Of a stretch of 64,000 nucleotides of DNA, positions 24,435 through 33,801 are shown piece after piece. Made by a program: the position numbers and the translations under genes. This DNA is from Qipengyuania vulgaris (GTDB lineage: Bacteria > Pseudomonadota > Alphaproteobacteria > Sphingomonadales > Sphingomonadaceae). The notes below the pieces were generated by a model, which was not told the DNA's origin, searched no databases, and saw only the letters and a program-made list of their open reading frames with translations. The stretch lies in NCBI RefSeq assembly GCF_009827325.1, contig NZ_WTYC01000012.1:62001-126000 (forward strand), read 5' to 3'. The first letter of the stretch is position 1, and every line of letters starts with the position of its first letter.

Positions 24435-25721
24435 TCAAGTCTCTTTCAAAGACCGCTCACTGCGCCGGATATCCTCGAGAATGATCTTGCTGCCTGGCAG
24501 CGCCGGCATCCGGGAACGATCGATGCGCAGATCCTGCGCGGGAAGCCGATATTCCATTTCGCAAAGAAGCATTCGCAACGAGCGCTCCATCACTTCGAGC
24601 ACGACTGTCTCACCGGGGCAGCGATGATTTTTCGAGACATCGCCGCCGCCCTGAGGGATTAATGCGAACGCGGAAAAGTCTTCCTTGCGAAAGCGATCCG
24701 GATTGACGATTTCCGGCTCGTTCCAGAGATGAGGATCAGTGTTGGTTGCGTGTAAGTCGAGCAGGAAACGTCGGCCGGCGGGAAAACGGACATTTCGCCA
24801 GCGAAAGTCCTTTCGGCTCCTGGCAGCGACCGCAGGGAAGAACGGATAGAACCGGCGCACTTCCTGCACGAAACGGCCTAACTCAGAGCGATCGGATGCA
24901 GGGGTCGGAGCCACATCGGGAAATGAATGGAGAGCATGCGCCAGGAGAGTGATATAGACAGACGTAGCGACGGTTGGGCGCAGAACGTTCAGCAGTTCGA
25001 CGGCAGCGATCCTGGGACTTAGCAGCGCACCATCCTCATCCCGGTGCGCAGCAATCACAGCCAGCGCCGATTCAGCGGGTGGGACCAGACGGCGGTCACG
25101 CGCATCCTTGATGACGCGAGCAAGCCACGCTTCGGAACGGCTGCGAGCGCGCCGGGCCCGAAAATGGCCCAAGCCGAGCGCGGCCGCGCGGTCGAAGAGT
25201 AGAACAAGGTCGCGAGTTCGCTTGATGCGCTCTTCAGCCGGTAGTGGCACACCGGCCCAGTCGCACACTGCTTCGGCCAATATGGGATGCAGCGCTTCGT
25301 AGAAGATTACCTGCGATTCCCGGGTCCATGCCGGGAGCTGGGCCAACCACATTTTCTCGAATTTCTCTCCCAGAGCCTCGACACGCTCTTGCGTCAGCAA
25401 CGACACGAACATTTCCTTGCGCCGCAGATGCCGCTCGCCATCCAGACCCTGGACTCCGCCCTTGCCAGTCAAAGTCGCCCGAACCGGTTCCGGCATCGCG
25501 CCGTCGCGCGACATTCGCGCTTTATCGTAGAACATCTCGGCCGCAGCTTCGCCGCGCAGGCACACAGTCCGCCGGAGCAACAGGCGGGTTTCGAACATAT
25601 TGCCACCGGTTCGCGAGCAGACCGTGTTTACGAAGTCATAGGGCCGCCTCAGGAAATGGAGTGTGCTGTCGAAGGGCCCTCGCGGTATGAGTTCTTCGCT
25701 CTGTTTTATGGAACGTTTCAT
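24435..25721 (-). CDS. CYP152-like fatty acid peroxygenase (cytochrome P450)
   Basis: 428 residues from the ATG at 25721 (preceded by GAGGACGG). The haem-ligand region reads IPQGGGDVSKNHRCPGE (Cys about 368), and the I-helix region has LLNVLRPTVA with an Arg-Pro pair near residue 247. In CYP152 enzymes this Arg binds the fatty acid carboxylate and replaces the usual acid-alcohol pair, so the enzyme uses hydrogen peroxide directly and needs no reductase. It probably hydroxylates fatty acids at the alpha or beta carbon. The neighbouring peroxiredoxin gene fits a peroxide-linked context. Confidence 0.85.
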   Translation of the reverse strand: MKRSIKQSEELIPRGPFDSTLHFLRRPYDFVNTVCSRTGGNMFETRLLLRRTVCLRGEAAAEMFYDKARMSRDGAMPEPVRATLTGKGGVQGLDGERHLRRKEMFVSLLTQERVEALGEKFEKMWLAQLPAWTRESQVIFYEALHPILAEAVCDWAGVPLPAEERIKRTRDLVLLFDRAAALGLGHFRARRARSRSEAWLARVIKDARDRRLVPPAESALAVIAAHRDEDGALLSPRIAAVELLNVLRPTVATSVYITLLAHALHSFPDVAPTPASDRSELGRFVQEVRRFYPFFPAVAARSRKDFRWRNVRFPAGRRFLLDLHATNTDPHLWNEPEIVNPDRFRKEDFSAFALIPQGGGDVSKNHRCPGETVVLEVMERSLRMLLCEMEYRLPAQDLRIDRSRMPALPGSKIILEDIRRSERSLKET

Positions 25722-25840
25722 AGACCAATACCGTCCTCTCGATTTGGCATATCGGTGCCGAGCCAGGCACGGCAAAACCAACCGGCGCGCTTTTGATTAT
25801 GCTCCCGCCGATAAGTCTCGCATTGCCCCTTATGCTGCGA

Positions 25841-26476
25841 TCAATCCTGCGGCTGCGGTGTGACGCGCAGATAAGGTTTTACCGTCTCCCAGCCTTTGGG
25901 GAATTTCTCACGCGCTTCTTCATCGCTGAGCGAAGGCACGATGATGACGTCCTCGCCCTGCTGCCAGTTCACAGGTGTGGCCACGCTGTGGTCCGCCGTC
26001 AGTTGCAGCGAATCGATAATCCGCAAGATCTCTTCGAAATTTCGTCCCGTGCTCGCGGGATAAGTGAGCGTAAGTTTCACTTTCTTATCGGGACCGATGA
26101 TGAACACCGAGCGGACGGTGAATGAATCATCAGCCTGCGGATGGATCATTCCATAGAGATCAGCGATTTCACGATCCGGGTCCGCGACCAGCGGAAAGTT
26201 GAGAGCATGACCCTGGGTTTCGGCAATGTCGCCCGCCCAAGCTCGATGATCTTCGAGCGGATCGACGCTGAGACCGATCACTTTGACGCCGCGTTTGTCG
26301 AATTCAGGCTTGAGGCGGGCAACCTCACCAAGTTCCGTCGTGCAAACAGGAGTGAAATCCGCAGGGTGCGAGAACAGCACCGCCCAGTCGTCACCCATCC
26401 ATTCATGGAATTTGAGCGTGCCATCGGTTGTGTCGGCCTCGAAATCGGGTGCGGTGTCGCCAAGTTGAAGTGTCAT
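25841..26476 (-). CDS. 1-Cys peroxiredoxin (Prx6/AhpC-TSA family)
   Basis: 211 residues with the peroxidatic Cys in HPADFTPVCTTELG (about residue 45) and the Prx6-type C-terminal domain (HSVATPVNWQQGEDVIIVPS; GWETVKPYLRVTPQP). It reduces hydrogen peroxide and lipid or alkyl peroxides in the cytoplasm. AGGAG precedes the ATG. A MerR-type operator with a perfect CTACAG-CAA-CTGTAG dyad lies about 45-75 bp upstream, related to the operators of the metal operons. The gene is followed after 119 bp by the P450 gene. Confidence 0.92.
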   Translation of the reverse strand: MTLQLGDTAPDFEADTTDGTLKFHEWMGDDWAVLFSHPADFTPVCTTELGEVARLKPEFDKRGVKVIGLSVDPLEDHRAWAGDIAETQGHALNFPLVADPDREIADLYGMIHPQADDSFTVRSVFIIGPDKKVKLTLTYPASTGRNFEEILRIIDSLQLTADHSVATPVNWQQGEDVIIVPSLSDEEAREKFPKGWETVKPYLRVTPQPQD

Positions 26477-26521
26477 TGAAAATCTCCTGTGGTGAGCGCT
26501 AAAGCAACGCAGCTACACGTA

Positions 26522-26552
26522 CAGATGGGTGCTACAGTTGCTGTAGGTGCAA
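26522..26552 (-). promoter_or_regulatory. MerR-type promoter/operator in front of the peroxiredoxin gene (O3)
   Basis: On the - strand TTGCAC is followed by a 19-bp spacer (CTACAGCAACTGTAGCACC) and CATCTG. The 15-bp dyad CTACAG-CAA-CTGTAG starts right after the -35 box, as in the other three operators of this window. Long 19-bp spacers are the mark of MerR-activated promoters. The -10 box is poor, so the promoter call is weaker than the operator call. Confidence 0.6.
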
Positions 26553-26618
26553 CCGAGATCGCGACCAAGCGGCGTTCAGACGCGATAGACGGCATCGCCA
26601 GCGTGCTGGTGTGGCGAC

Positions 26619-26637
26619 CTTCCGCGCTATGCGGAAG
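26619..26637 (-). terminator. Hairpin downstream of lspA
   Basis: CTTCCGC-GCTAT-GCGGAAG, a perfect 7-bp stem about 33 bp after the lspA stop on the - strand. No T-run follows, so it may be a Rho-dependent or RNA-stabilising 3' end. Confidence 0.4.
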
Positions 26638-26669
26638 CGTTCGTCTTTTCTCATTGCGTCCGGTCTTAA

Positions 26670-27149
26670 TCAGCTCGTATTCGCGCTGGTTTCAGGCTGG
26701 TCTTCGCCCACCAGGATCAAAAGCCCCAGTCCCGCTACGATCGCGACGTCGGCCAGATTGAATGATGGCCAATGAAAATTGTCCCAGTACAAATCGATAA
26801 AGTCCCTGACGGCGCCAAACATCAGCCTGTCTGCAACGTTGCCGAGCGCTCCGCCAATCGCCAAGCTCAAGCCGAGCGCATGGATGGGGGATCGGGTTCT
26901 CATCAGCCAAATCCCGAGCATGCCCGAAAGCAGAACGCCGATCGCGATAAGGATCACGGGGGCTGCTCCACCGGCCAGTCCGAAAGCCACGCCGCTATTG
27001 GCGATGGCGACTAGATTGAAGCCCGGGAACACTGCGATCACGTTACCCGAACCAACCAAAGAATGCGCCCAGGTTTTCGACAATTGGTCGAGGCCGAAGC
27101 TAACCAGAATCAAAACGGGCGCAAGCCGTTTCGCCGCGCTCAAGGTCAT
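26670..27149 (-). CDS. lspA: Lipoprotein signal peptidase II (LspA; PbrC-like context)
   Basis: 159 residues with four membrane segments and the LspA signature: QLSKTWAHSL, NSGVAFGLAGG, the catalytic Asp in GNVADRLMFGAVRDFIDLY and the second in FNLADVAI. It cleaves signal peptides of lipoproteins in the inner membrane. The ATG overlaps the aldehyde dehydrogenase stop (ATGA), so it is the last gene of the operon. Lead-resistance (pbr) operons also carry an extra signal peptidase (PbrC), so this second LspA probably belongs to the metal system, not to housekeeping. Confidence 0.92.
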   Translation of the reverse strand: MTLSAAKRLAPVLILVSFGLDQLSKTWAHSLVGSGNVIAVFPGFNLVAIANSGVAFGLAGGAAPVILIAIGVLLSGMLGIWLMRTRSPIHALGLSLAIGGALGNVADRLMFGAVRDFIDLYWDNFHWPSFNLADVAIVAGLGLLILVGEDQPETSANTS

Positions 27150-28540
27150 CGGACGCTGGATGGTGCATTCACGACCACCATCTTTTCTTCGCTCATATCG
27201 ACCATCGTATAACCTATACCGCCTGTTCCGAGACCCGACTGACGACGTCCTGCGAACGGCATCCAGTCGACGCGAAATGCGGTATGATCGTTGACCATTA
27301 CGGCTGACGCGGCCAGCGTTTCGACGCAGTAATCGGCCCAGGACATTCGGTCGGAAAACACAGCCGCCTGAAAGGCGTAGGGAAGCGCGTTCGCTTGGCC
27401 GATCGCAGCATCGACGTCGTCGTATCCGTAAATGCAGACCACAGGGCCAAACACTTCCTTGCGCGATACATCGGCGTCGCACGGCGGATCGACAAGGACC
27501 GTGGGCTGGTAAAGGGTGGAACCCATGCGCTTACCCCCTGCGGCGAGCCTGGCGCCGCCCTGAACGGCTGCATCGACCCAGGATGCGACGCGGTCGACTT
27601 CGGCAGGACGAATGAGCGGACCGCATTGGGTTTCCGCTTTGGTCGGATCGCCCACAGTCAGCGCTTCTGCTCCCTCAGCGAGCTCGGCAGCGAAGTCCGG
27701 CAGTTCGGCGCGCGGAACGAACACGCGCTGCACCGAGACGCAGACTTGTCCAGAATGATAAAAGCCGCCTTTCAGGAGAGGAGGAATTACCTTGCCGCTT
27801 GCGACGCCCTCATCGACGAGGACCGGAGCCGCGCCACCGTGTTCCAGTGCCAGGCGGGTGCCCGGCGCCAGTTTGGAGCGGAGCATCCAGCCAACTCTGG
27901 CCGAACCGATGAAGGAGAAAAATGCCGTCCGCGAATCGATGACCATTTGTTCGGCGACATCGTTCGAACATGGCACAAAGCGGCACCAGCGTTCATCGAG
28001 TCCGGCTTCATAAAGGATTTCGACGAAGCTCTTGCAGGAAAGGGGCGTGTCCTTGGCCGGTTTCACCAGAACAGGGCATCCGCTTGCGACTGCCGGTCCC
28101 ACCTGATGGGCGATCAGGTTCAGAGGATGATTGAAAGCGGAGATCGCCACGACCGGCCCAATCGGCTCACGGAAGGTATAGGCTTTGCGTCCTGCCCCCG
28201 CCTGCGTCAGGTCCATCGGGATTTCGCGCCCGCCGCTGGCGAACAATTCGTGTATGCACAATTCGACGCTCTGAATGGCGCGACTGGTTTCCACGCGCGC
28301 GTCGACGATGGGTTTACCGCCCTCGAGCGCAATCTGCATTGCCAGTGTCTCCGCGCGCTCGCGCATCAGCCCGATGGCGCGCTGCAGGATGGCGATGCGT
28401 TCATGCGCGGGGAGCCGCGCTTGTCGGTCTTCGTGCAGCGCGCGCGCCTCGTCGAGCCAACGATCGACTTGCGGCCAGTCGACCAGCTCAACGCTGCCAA
28501 TGCATTCCTGGTCGTAGGGATTGAGGACCTGCCACGTCAT
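27146..28540 (-). CDS. NAD(P)-dependent aldehyde dehydrogenase
   Basis: 464 residues from the ATG at 28540, which overlaps the upstream stop (ATGA). Motifs: cofactor-binding Asn in ISAFNHPLNL, the general base in LEHGG, and the catalytic Cys in FYHSGQVCVS (about residue 275). The closest style is lactaldehyde, succinate-semialdehyde or glyceraldehyde-type dehydrogenase; the substrate cannot be read from sequence. It sits between a ThDP-dependent synthase gene and lspA in a metal-regulated operon, an unusual setting for a carbon-metabolism enzyme. Confidence 0.88.
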   Translation of the reverse strand: MTWQVLNPYDQECIGSVELVDWPQVDRWLDEARALHEDRQARLPAHERIAILQRAIGLMRERAETLAMQIALEGGKPIVDARVETSRAIQSVELCIHELFASGGREIPMDLTQAGAGRKAYTFREPIGPVVAISAFNHPLNLIAHQVGPAVASGCPVLVKPAKDTPLSCKSFVEILYEAGLDERWCRFVPCSNDVAEQMVIDSRTAFFSFIGSARVGWMLRSKLAPGTRLALEHGGAAPVLVDEGVASGKVIPPLLKGGFYHSGQVCVSVQRVFVPRAELPDFAAELAEGAEALTVGDPTKAETQCGPLIRPAEVDRVASWVDAAVQGGARLAAGGKRMGSTLYQPTVLVDPPCDADVSRKEVFGPVVCIYGYDDVDAAIGQANALPYAFQAAVFSDRMSWADYCVETLAASAVMVNDHTAFRVDWMPFAGRRQSGLGTGGIGYTMVDMSEEKMVVVNAPSSVR

Positions 28541-30177
28541 TGGGGACACTCCATCGCCTTGAGTTCATCGATCAGAACCTTGCGGTTCTCGGAGTAATCC
28601 ACCGGCAAGTCGACAAGGTGAACGCCGCCGCTTTCAAACCCTTCATTCAAGGTCGGTACCAGTGCTTCGCTGCTTTCGATCCGGTGGCCCGTCGCACCAT
28701 AACTCTTCGCATAGGTAACGAAGTCGGGGTTGGCGAAGCTCAGACCGTAATCGGGAAAGCCAAGTTCTTCCTGCTTCCACCGGATCATACCGTAAGCGGA
28801 ATCATTGAGGATGAGTACGACGAGGTTGAGGCCGAGCCTGACCGCGGTTTCCACCTCCTGCGAATTCATCATGAACCCGCCATCGCCGCATACGGCGAGC
28901 ACGCGGCGCTCGGGCGACAGCATCGCTGCCATCATCGCCGAGGGGAGACCCGCTCCCATCGTCGCCAGCGCGTTGTCGAGCAGAATCGTGTTCGGCTCAT
29001 GCGCGATATAGTTGCGGGCGAACCAGATCTTGTAGATGCCGTTGTCGAGTGCGACGATGTCGTCGCGGCCCATGACCGCCCGTACATCTGCAACGATGCG
29101 CTGGGGCACCATCGGAAAGCGGCCATCGTCGCTGCCTTGGCGGATGTGCGCCGCGATGTCCTCATGGACTTTGGCGTAGGCTGCCGGGTCACTAGGGTGT
29201 TTGCCGCGCAGCCGGTTTCCTAGTCGCTCGACAGATCCGGCAATATCGCCAATGACTTCCAGCTGCGGAAAATAGACCTGGTCGACCTCTGCGGCCTTGT
29301 AATTTATATGGATAACGGTGCGTCCGTCAGGCTCCATGTAAAAGGGCGGTTTCTCGACCACGTCATGGCCGATATTGACGATCAGGTCTGCGCGATCGAT
29401 GGCACAATGAACATAGTCATCCGACGATAGAGCCGCCGTTCCCAGATACAGGGGGCTTGCCTCATCGAGCACTCCCTTGCCCATCTGCGTATTAAAAAAC
29501 GGAAATTGGGTATCGTCGACGAACTTTCGGAGCGCCTTGCAGGCGCTACGTCGGTTGGCCCCGGCACCAACCAAAAGCAGCGGGCGATCGGCGGCGAGAA
29601 TTCGCTCGGCAGCTTCGTCTAGCGCGGCATCTCCGGCCACCGCATATTGGCGGGGGTGGGGCGCAACGACCGGTTCGGAGGTTTCTTCCTCGGCAATATC
29701 TTCAGGCAGTTCCAGCAGAACTGCACCGGGTCGCTCTTCCTGAGCTCTCCTGAAACCTTCGCGCACGAGCGAAGGAATGCGCTCCCCATTCACGATCTGC
29801 TTCGCCATCTTGCACAAGGGAGTGAAAAGCGAGACAACATCGACGATCTGGAACTGCGCCTGCTTCGAGACCTTGATGGGTTTTTGGCCGGTTATCATGA
29901 CCAGAGGGAAAGCGCCCAGAGCGGCATAAGCTGCGGGCGTCGTGAGGTTTGTCGCCCCTGGTCCCAGCGTGGCAAGGCATACGCCGGCTTTACCGGTAAG
30001 ACGTCCATAGGTTGCCGCCATGAACCCTGCCCCTTGCTCGTGCCGGGTAACGATCAGACGGATCGACGAGGTCCGCAGTGACTCCAGAAGATCGAGGTTT
30101 TCTTCGCCCGGAACCGCGAAGATATACTCGACGCCTTCGGCTTCCAACGCGGCGACAAGAAGATCGGATGCTTTCAT
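28537..30177 (-). CDS. Acetolactate synthase large-subunit-like ThDP enzyme
   Basis: 546 residues with all parts of the thiamine-diphosphate enzyme fold: PGEENLDLLESL, the cofactor-activating Glu in RHEQGAGFMA, ATLGPGATNL, and the Mg-ThDP motif GDGGFMMNSQE...NDSAYGMI. This resembles the catabolic or stand-alone AlsS/IlvB-like group; no regulatory small subunit is nearby. It may make acetolactate from pyruvate or act on another 2-oxo acid. The gene overlaps the aldehyde dehydrogenase gene by 4 bp and lies 67 bp after the multicopper oxidase, so it is probably part of the six-gene metal operon. Confidence 0.88.
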   Translation of the reverse strand: MKASDLLVAALEAEGVEYIFAVPGEENLDLLESLRTSSIRLIVTRHEQGAGFMAATYGRLTGKAGVCLATLGPGATNLTTPAAYAALGAFPLVMITGQKPIKVSKQAQFQIVDVVSLFTPLCKMAKQIVNGERIPSLVREGFRRAQEERPGAVLLELPEDIAEEETSEPVVAPHPRQYAVAGDAALDEAAERILAADRPLLLVGAGANRRSACKALRKFVDDTQFPFFNTQMGKGVLDEASPLYLGTAALSSDDYVHCAIDRADLIVNIGHDVVEKPPFYMEPDGRTVIHINYKAAEVDQVYFPQLEVIGDIAGSVERLGNRLRGKHPSDPAAYAKVHEDIAAHIRQGSDDGRFPMVPQRIVADVRAVMGRDDIVALDNGIYKIWFARNYIAHEPNTILLDNALATMGAGLPSAMMAAMLSPERRVLAVCGDGGFMMNSQEVETAVRLGLNLVVLILNDSAYGMIRWKQEELGFPDYGLSFANPDFVTYAKSYGATGHRIESSEALVPTLNEGFESGGVHLVDLPVDYSENRKVLIDELKAMECPQ

Positions 30178-30244
30178 GGAATGGTTCTCGCATTGGTGAG
30201 GGCCTGGAGGCTGTCGGTGGCAGGTCTTCTGCTCGGCTACTGAT

Positions 30245-31834
30245 TCAGGCTGTGACGGTGAATTGCCCCATCATGCCGGCATCTTCGTGCTCGAGGATGT
30301 GGCAGTGGTACATGTAAGGCAAATCCGGGTCGGTGTAGTCCTCGAACCGCAAAAGGAGCCGCACGGTCTCGCCCGGATAGACGACGACCGTGTCCTTTAA
30401 CCCCTGTTCCGCCGCCTCAGGTGCCCGGCCGTTCCGGTCGAGGATACGGAACTGCACATCATGAATGTGGAACGGATGCGCCATCATCGAGGCATTCTCG
30501 ACCTGCCAGATTTCGGTGGTATTGACCCGCACTGTCTCGTCGATACGCTGCATGTCCATCGATTTGCCGTTGATGGTAAAACCGCCTCCACGCATCATGC
30601 GCATTCCCATGCCCATATCGAGAACGAAACGGCGCGTCCGGACCGCGTCGCCTGGATCGATCTGAGGCAAGGTAGCGAGCTGGCGCGGCATAGCGATCGC
30701 CCGCCTGCGGCTTGCGGCCGGCCGGATGTCCAGCACGGTAAAGCGACGCCTTTCATCCATCATACCGCCCATCATCCCATCGCGACGCTCCCGTTCGCCC
30801 ATCATCCAATTGTCCACCGGCCGGTCGGAATCGCGCGTGGGTCCGGGCCCTCTCATTCCCCGGCCCCTATTTCCCATGCCCATGATTTCGAGCCCGTCCG
30901 CAAGCAGCGAAACCGGCCTTCCGTCGCTGACATCGACGATTACCTGCGCGCGTTCGCCCGGGGCGAGAACAACATTGTCGGTTGGCAGCGGCGCGGCGAG
31001 CAAACCGCCGTCGGTTCCGATCTGATGGAAGCTGCGGCCATCGTCGAACCCGAAACGGTAAAAGCGTGCGTTCGAGCCATTGACCAGACGCAGCCGAAGG
31101 CGATCAGACTTTGCTTCAAAGACGGGTTCGACGATGCCATTGACCAGCATTGTATCACCCATCATCCCCATCATGACATTATGCATGCGTGTGGAGTAAA
31201 TGAGGCTTCCATCGCGCGCGAAAGCGCGATCCTGTACGACCAGCGGTATATCATCGACGCCGTAATCGTTCGGAAGGTCGAGCGCTTCGCTCGCGCTGTC
31301 GCGAACGTAGATCATTCCGGCCAGACCCTGATAGACCTGTGGCCCCGAGCGGCGGTGCGCATGCGAATGATACCAGAACATCGATGCGCGCTGGCGGACA
31401 TCGAAACGCGCGGTCCAGCTGCCTCCTGGCTCGATCGGTTGATGCGGTCCGCCATCGGCGCGCGCAGGCAGATGAAAGCCGTGCCAGTGGACGGTCGCCG
31501 TTTCGGATAGATCGCTCGTGACATTCATCCGCACCGTATCGCCCGCGTTCAGTTCAAGCGTGGGGCCGAGATAGGGCTGGTTGATGCCGATGGTTGGCGT
31601 TTCGATCCCGTCAAAAAATTGCGAGACGCCGTGGCGCAGATTGAGATCGAAAACCCTCTCGCCGCCTTCTCGTTCGCCTGAATAAAGAGGAGGAATGAGA
31701 AGTTGCGAGCGTGCCGTTCCCGAAGCAAGCGTTGCTTTCTTGCCTATCAATAGGTCGCGCCCGGCATATGCGGCTATCCCCAATGCACCTGCGCCAAGCA
31801 TCGCACCGCCAAGAATGGAACGTCTGTCGATCAT
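30245..31834 (-). CDS. Multicopper oxidase, Tat-exported (CueO-like)
   Basis: 529 residues from the ATG at 31834, preceded by GGAAAG. The N-terminus has a twin-arginine signal (DRRSILGGAMLGAGALGI). Copper ligands are in HWHGFH, FWYHSHAH, HPFHIHDV and YHCHILEHEDAGMM; a Met-rich stretch (DGMMGGMMDERR) lies around residues 350-365 as in CueO-type oxidases. It oxidises Cu(I) or Fe(II) in the periplasm. It follows the cytochrome c-FTR1 permease by 26 bp, reminiscent of Fet3-Ftr1 ferroxidase-permease pairs. A second, related oxidase is at 61429. Confidence 0.92.
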   Translation of the reverse strand: MIDRRSILGGAMLGAGALGIAAYAGRDLLIGKKATLASGTARSQLLIPPLYSGEREGGERVFDLNLRHGVSQFFDGIETPTIGINQPYLGPTLELNAGDTVRMNVTSDLSETATVHWHGFHLPARADGGPHQPIEPGGSWTARFDVRQRASMFWYHSHAHRRSGPQVYQGLAGMIYVRDSASEALDLPNDYGVDDIPLVVQDRAFARDGSLIYSTRMHNVMMGMMGDTMLVNGIVEPVFEAKSDRLRLRLVNGSNARFYRFGFDDGRSFHQIGTDGGLLAAPLPTDNVVLAPGERAQVIVDVSDGRPVSLLADGLEIMGMGNRGRGMRGPGPTRDSDRPVDNWMMGERERRDGMMGGMMDERRRFTVLDIRPAASRRRAIAMPRQLATLPQIDPGDAVRTRRFVLDMGMGMRMMRGGGFTINGKSMDMQRIDETVRVNTTEIWQVENASMMAHPFHIHDVQFRILDRNGRAPEAAEQGLKDTVVVYPGETVRLLLRFEDYTDPDLPYMYHCHILEHEDAGMMGQFTVTA

Positions 31835-31860
31835 ATCGCTTTCCTGCGACCGGAGCGCCG

Positions 31861-33801
31861 CTAGCCGGATTCGGCTTGCGGCGTCCGCACTTGCAGGCCT
31901 TTCGTTCTGTTGCGCCAATAACCCAGCGTGATCAGGGCGAGTGTGAGGATTTGCGCTGCCACCGGCTCGAGTGCTGGTGCAATGCCCAGAATCGGAACGC
32001 GGGGCAGGTCCGGAAGCGGGGTGATGCCCAGCAGACCGGCTTCCTGGAGGCCCGAAATGCCCTTCCCGGCCAGAACGACGGCAAGAATGCCGATCAGGAT
32101 CGAGCTGTACGCGAAGAAGGTTCCGATCGGCAGTCGGCGGCTGTAGCGCAGCATCGCCCAGGCGATTAGTCCGAGCAACACGACTGCGGAGGCGGCGCCG
32201 CCGAGAATTGCGTCGGCATGCCCCTGAGTCCAGAGCGCCGCGAAGAAGAGAATCGTTTCAAAGACCTCCCGATAAACCACCAGAAACGCCAGCCCGAACA
32301 GAAACCATGCGGACCTGCGCGAGAGAGCGTGCTGCATGGTTTTCTGGATATAGCGTTGCCATTCGCCGGCCTGCGACTTGCCGTGCATCCAAATACCGAC
32401 CGACAGCAGGACGAGCGCGGCAAAAAGCGATCCGAACCCCTCTACGAGTTCACGGCCTGCTCCACTTATGCCGATCAGGTAAGTCGCTGCCACCCAAGTC
32501 AGGCCACCGGCGACAAGGGCCGACAGCCATCCGCCATGGACGAAGGGCAGAACTTCCGTTCTCTCGGCCTTGCGCAGGAACGCGATCATCGCGATCACGA
32601 TCAGCAATGCCTCGAGCCCTTCGCGCAACAGGATCGCAAAGGCTCCTGCGAATGCCGACGCCTCACTGGCATTGTCCGGGGCGAGGACCGTCTCGGCGCG
32701 GTAGAAAAGAACGTCGAGCGCATTCACCCTTTGGGCGACGGCGGCCAGCGGATCCCCGCGACCTATTGCCGCTCGAAGCTCCGCCATGCCGGTTTCGACA
32801 GATGCGAGCAGGTCTGCATCGCGCGTGCTTAAAACGGCTTCCAATGGTTCGAAGCCATCCAGATAGGCCGAGAGTGCGAGTTCGCGCGCTTCGGCCTCAT
32901 TACCCGCTTCGTAAGCGGCAAGACTTTGCTGCAAGCGTTTGCGTGCCAAAGCGAGTGAGCCGGTCGTATCGCTCGCCATGGCTTCGGGATGAGCCCGCAA
33001 ATAGGCCATAACGGCATCGGCACGCTCGGTGCTGATCGCCTCGCCAAGGGTTGCCGGCGTAAGGCCGGATAGAGCGGCGAGGTCAGGAATACGCGCCCGG
33101 ATTTCCGGATCGTCGTTCCAGATCCGTCTGCCGCGCTCCACATCCTCAAATGCGATCGACCCTGAATAGTAGGCCAGGCTCCAGCGATCTTCCGCCCCGA
33201 GATCGGAAAAGCCCGGCATGGCCGTTCCCTCCAGACCCTGTCCAATGACCTGGTAGAGCGCGAAAGCGCTTCGCTCGCGGGCACGGACGACGTCGTCGAA
33301 CGCGATTGGCGGGGGATCGAGTCCCTCTGCCGCGGGGCCGTCGCCTCCTCCGCTCACGCCATGACAGCTTGCGCAGTTCTGGGCGTACAGCGCGGCACCT
33401 CGCGCGAGGTCGGGTGCCGCCTCGGGAGCAAGCGGAACGGGAAACGCCGCGATCAGCTCGCTTGCCAATCTGCGCGCGTCTCGTGCGACGACAGCAGGCT
33501 CCACCTTCGTCGAGATTGACTCGACGAGAGCCTCTGCCTCCGCAACCAGCTGGGCACGGTGCGCGTTTGCGGGCAGGGCAGCCATGCGTTCGGCTACCGA
33601 GGCAGAAAATTCCTGCATTTCGGCATACTCCAGCTCGTTCGTGACTTCACCGCCGCTAACGGCTTCGGTGTAATCCACGGCGATGTAATCGAGCAGGCGC
33701 CAGGTCGTCTGAACCGCGTCATGCGTGCCTGCAGAAGCGGGCATTGCGACTGCGATCGACAGGAAAGCGATCAATTGGACCGCAAAAGCACGTAGCGTCA
33801 T
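31861..33801 (-). CDS. pbrT: PbrT-like cytochrome c / FTR1 permease fusion
   Basis: 646 residues. Signal peptide (IAFLSIAVAMPASAG), a periplasmic region with one haem c motif CASCH (about residue 148) and the distal Met region TAMPGF, then a seven-helix FTR1 permease with the two REXXE motifs REGLE (about 396) and REVFE (about 515). The architecture and length match PbrT, proposed to take up Pb(II) in Cupriavidus pbr operons; related proteins take up iron. It overlaps the CDF gene by 4 bp. With the multicopper oxidase next door, uptake of oxidised iron is the alternative role. Confidence 0.88.
   Translation of the reverse strand: MTLRAFAVQLIAFLSIAVAMPASAGTHDAVQTTWRLLDYIAVDYTEAVSGGEVTNELEYAEMQEFSASVAERMAALPANAHRAQLVAEAEALVESISTKVEPAVVARDARRLASELIAAFPVPLAPEAAPDLARGAALYAQNCASCHGVSGGGDGPAAEGLDPPPIAFDDVVRARERSAFALYQVIGQGLEGTAMPGFSDLGAEDRWSLAYYSGSIAFEDVERGRRIWNDDPEIRARIPDLAALSGLTPATLGEAISTERADAVMAYLRAHPEAMASDTTGSLALARKRLQQSLAAYEAGNEAEARELALSAYLDGFEPLEAVLSTRDADLLASVETGMAELRAAIGRGDPLAAVAQRVNALDVLFYRAETVLAPDNASEASAFAGAFAILLREGLEALLIVIAMIAFLRKAERTEVLPFVHGGWLSALVAGGLTWVAATYLIGISGAGRELVEGFGSLFAALVLLSVGIWMHGKSQAGEWQRYIQKTMQHALSRRSAWFLFGLAFLVVYREVFETILFFAALWTQGHADAILGGAASAVVLLGLIAWAMLRYSRRLPIGTFFAYSSILIGILAVVLAGKGISGLQEAGLLGITPLPDLPRVPILGIAPALEPVAAQILTLALITLGYWRNRTKGLQVRTPQAESG

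Noticed and set aside
24328..24438. N-terminal extension of the AraC regulator from a TTG
   Set aside because: Non-conserved, basic, and the ATG at 24327 has a much better ribosome site.
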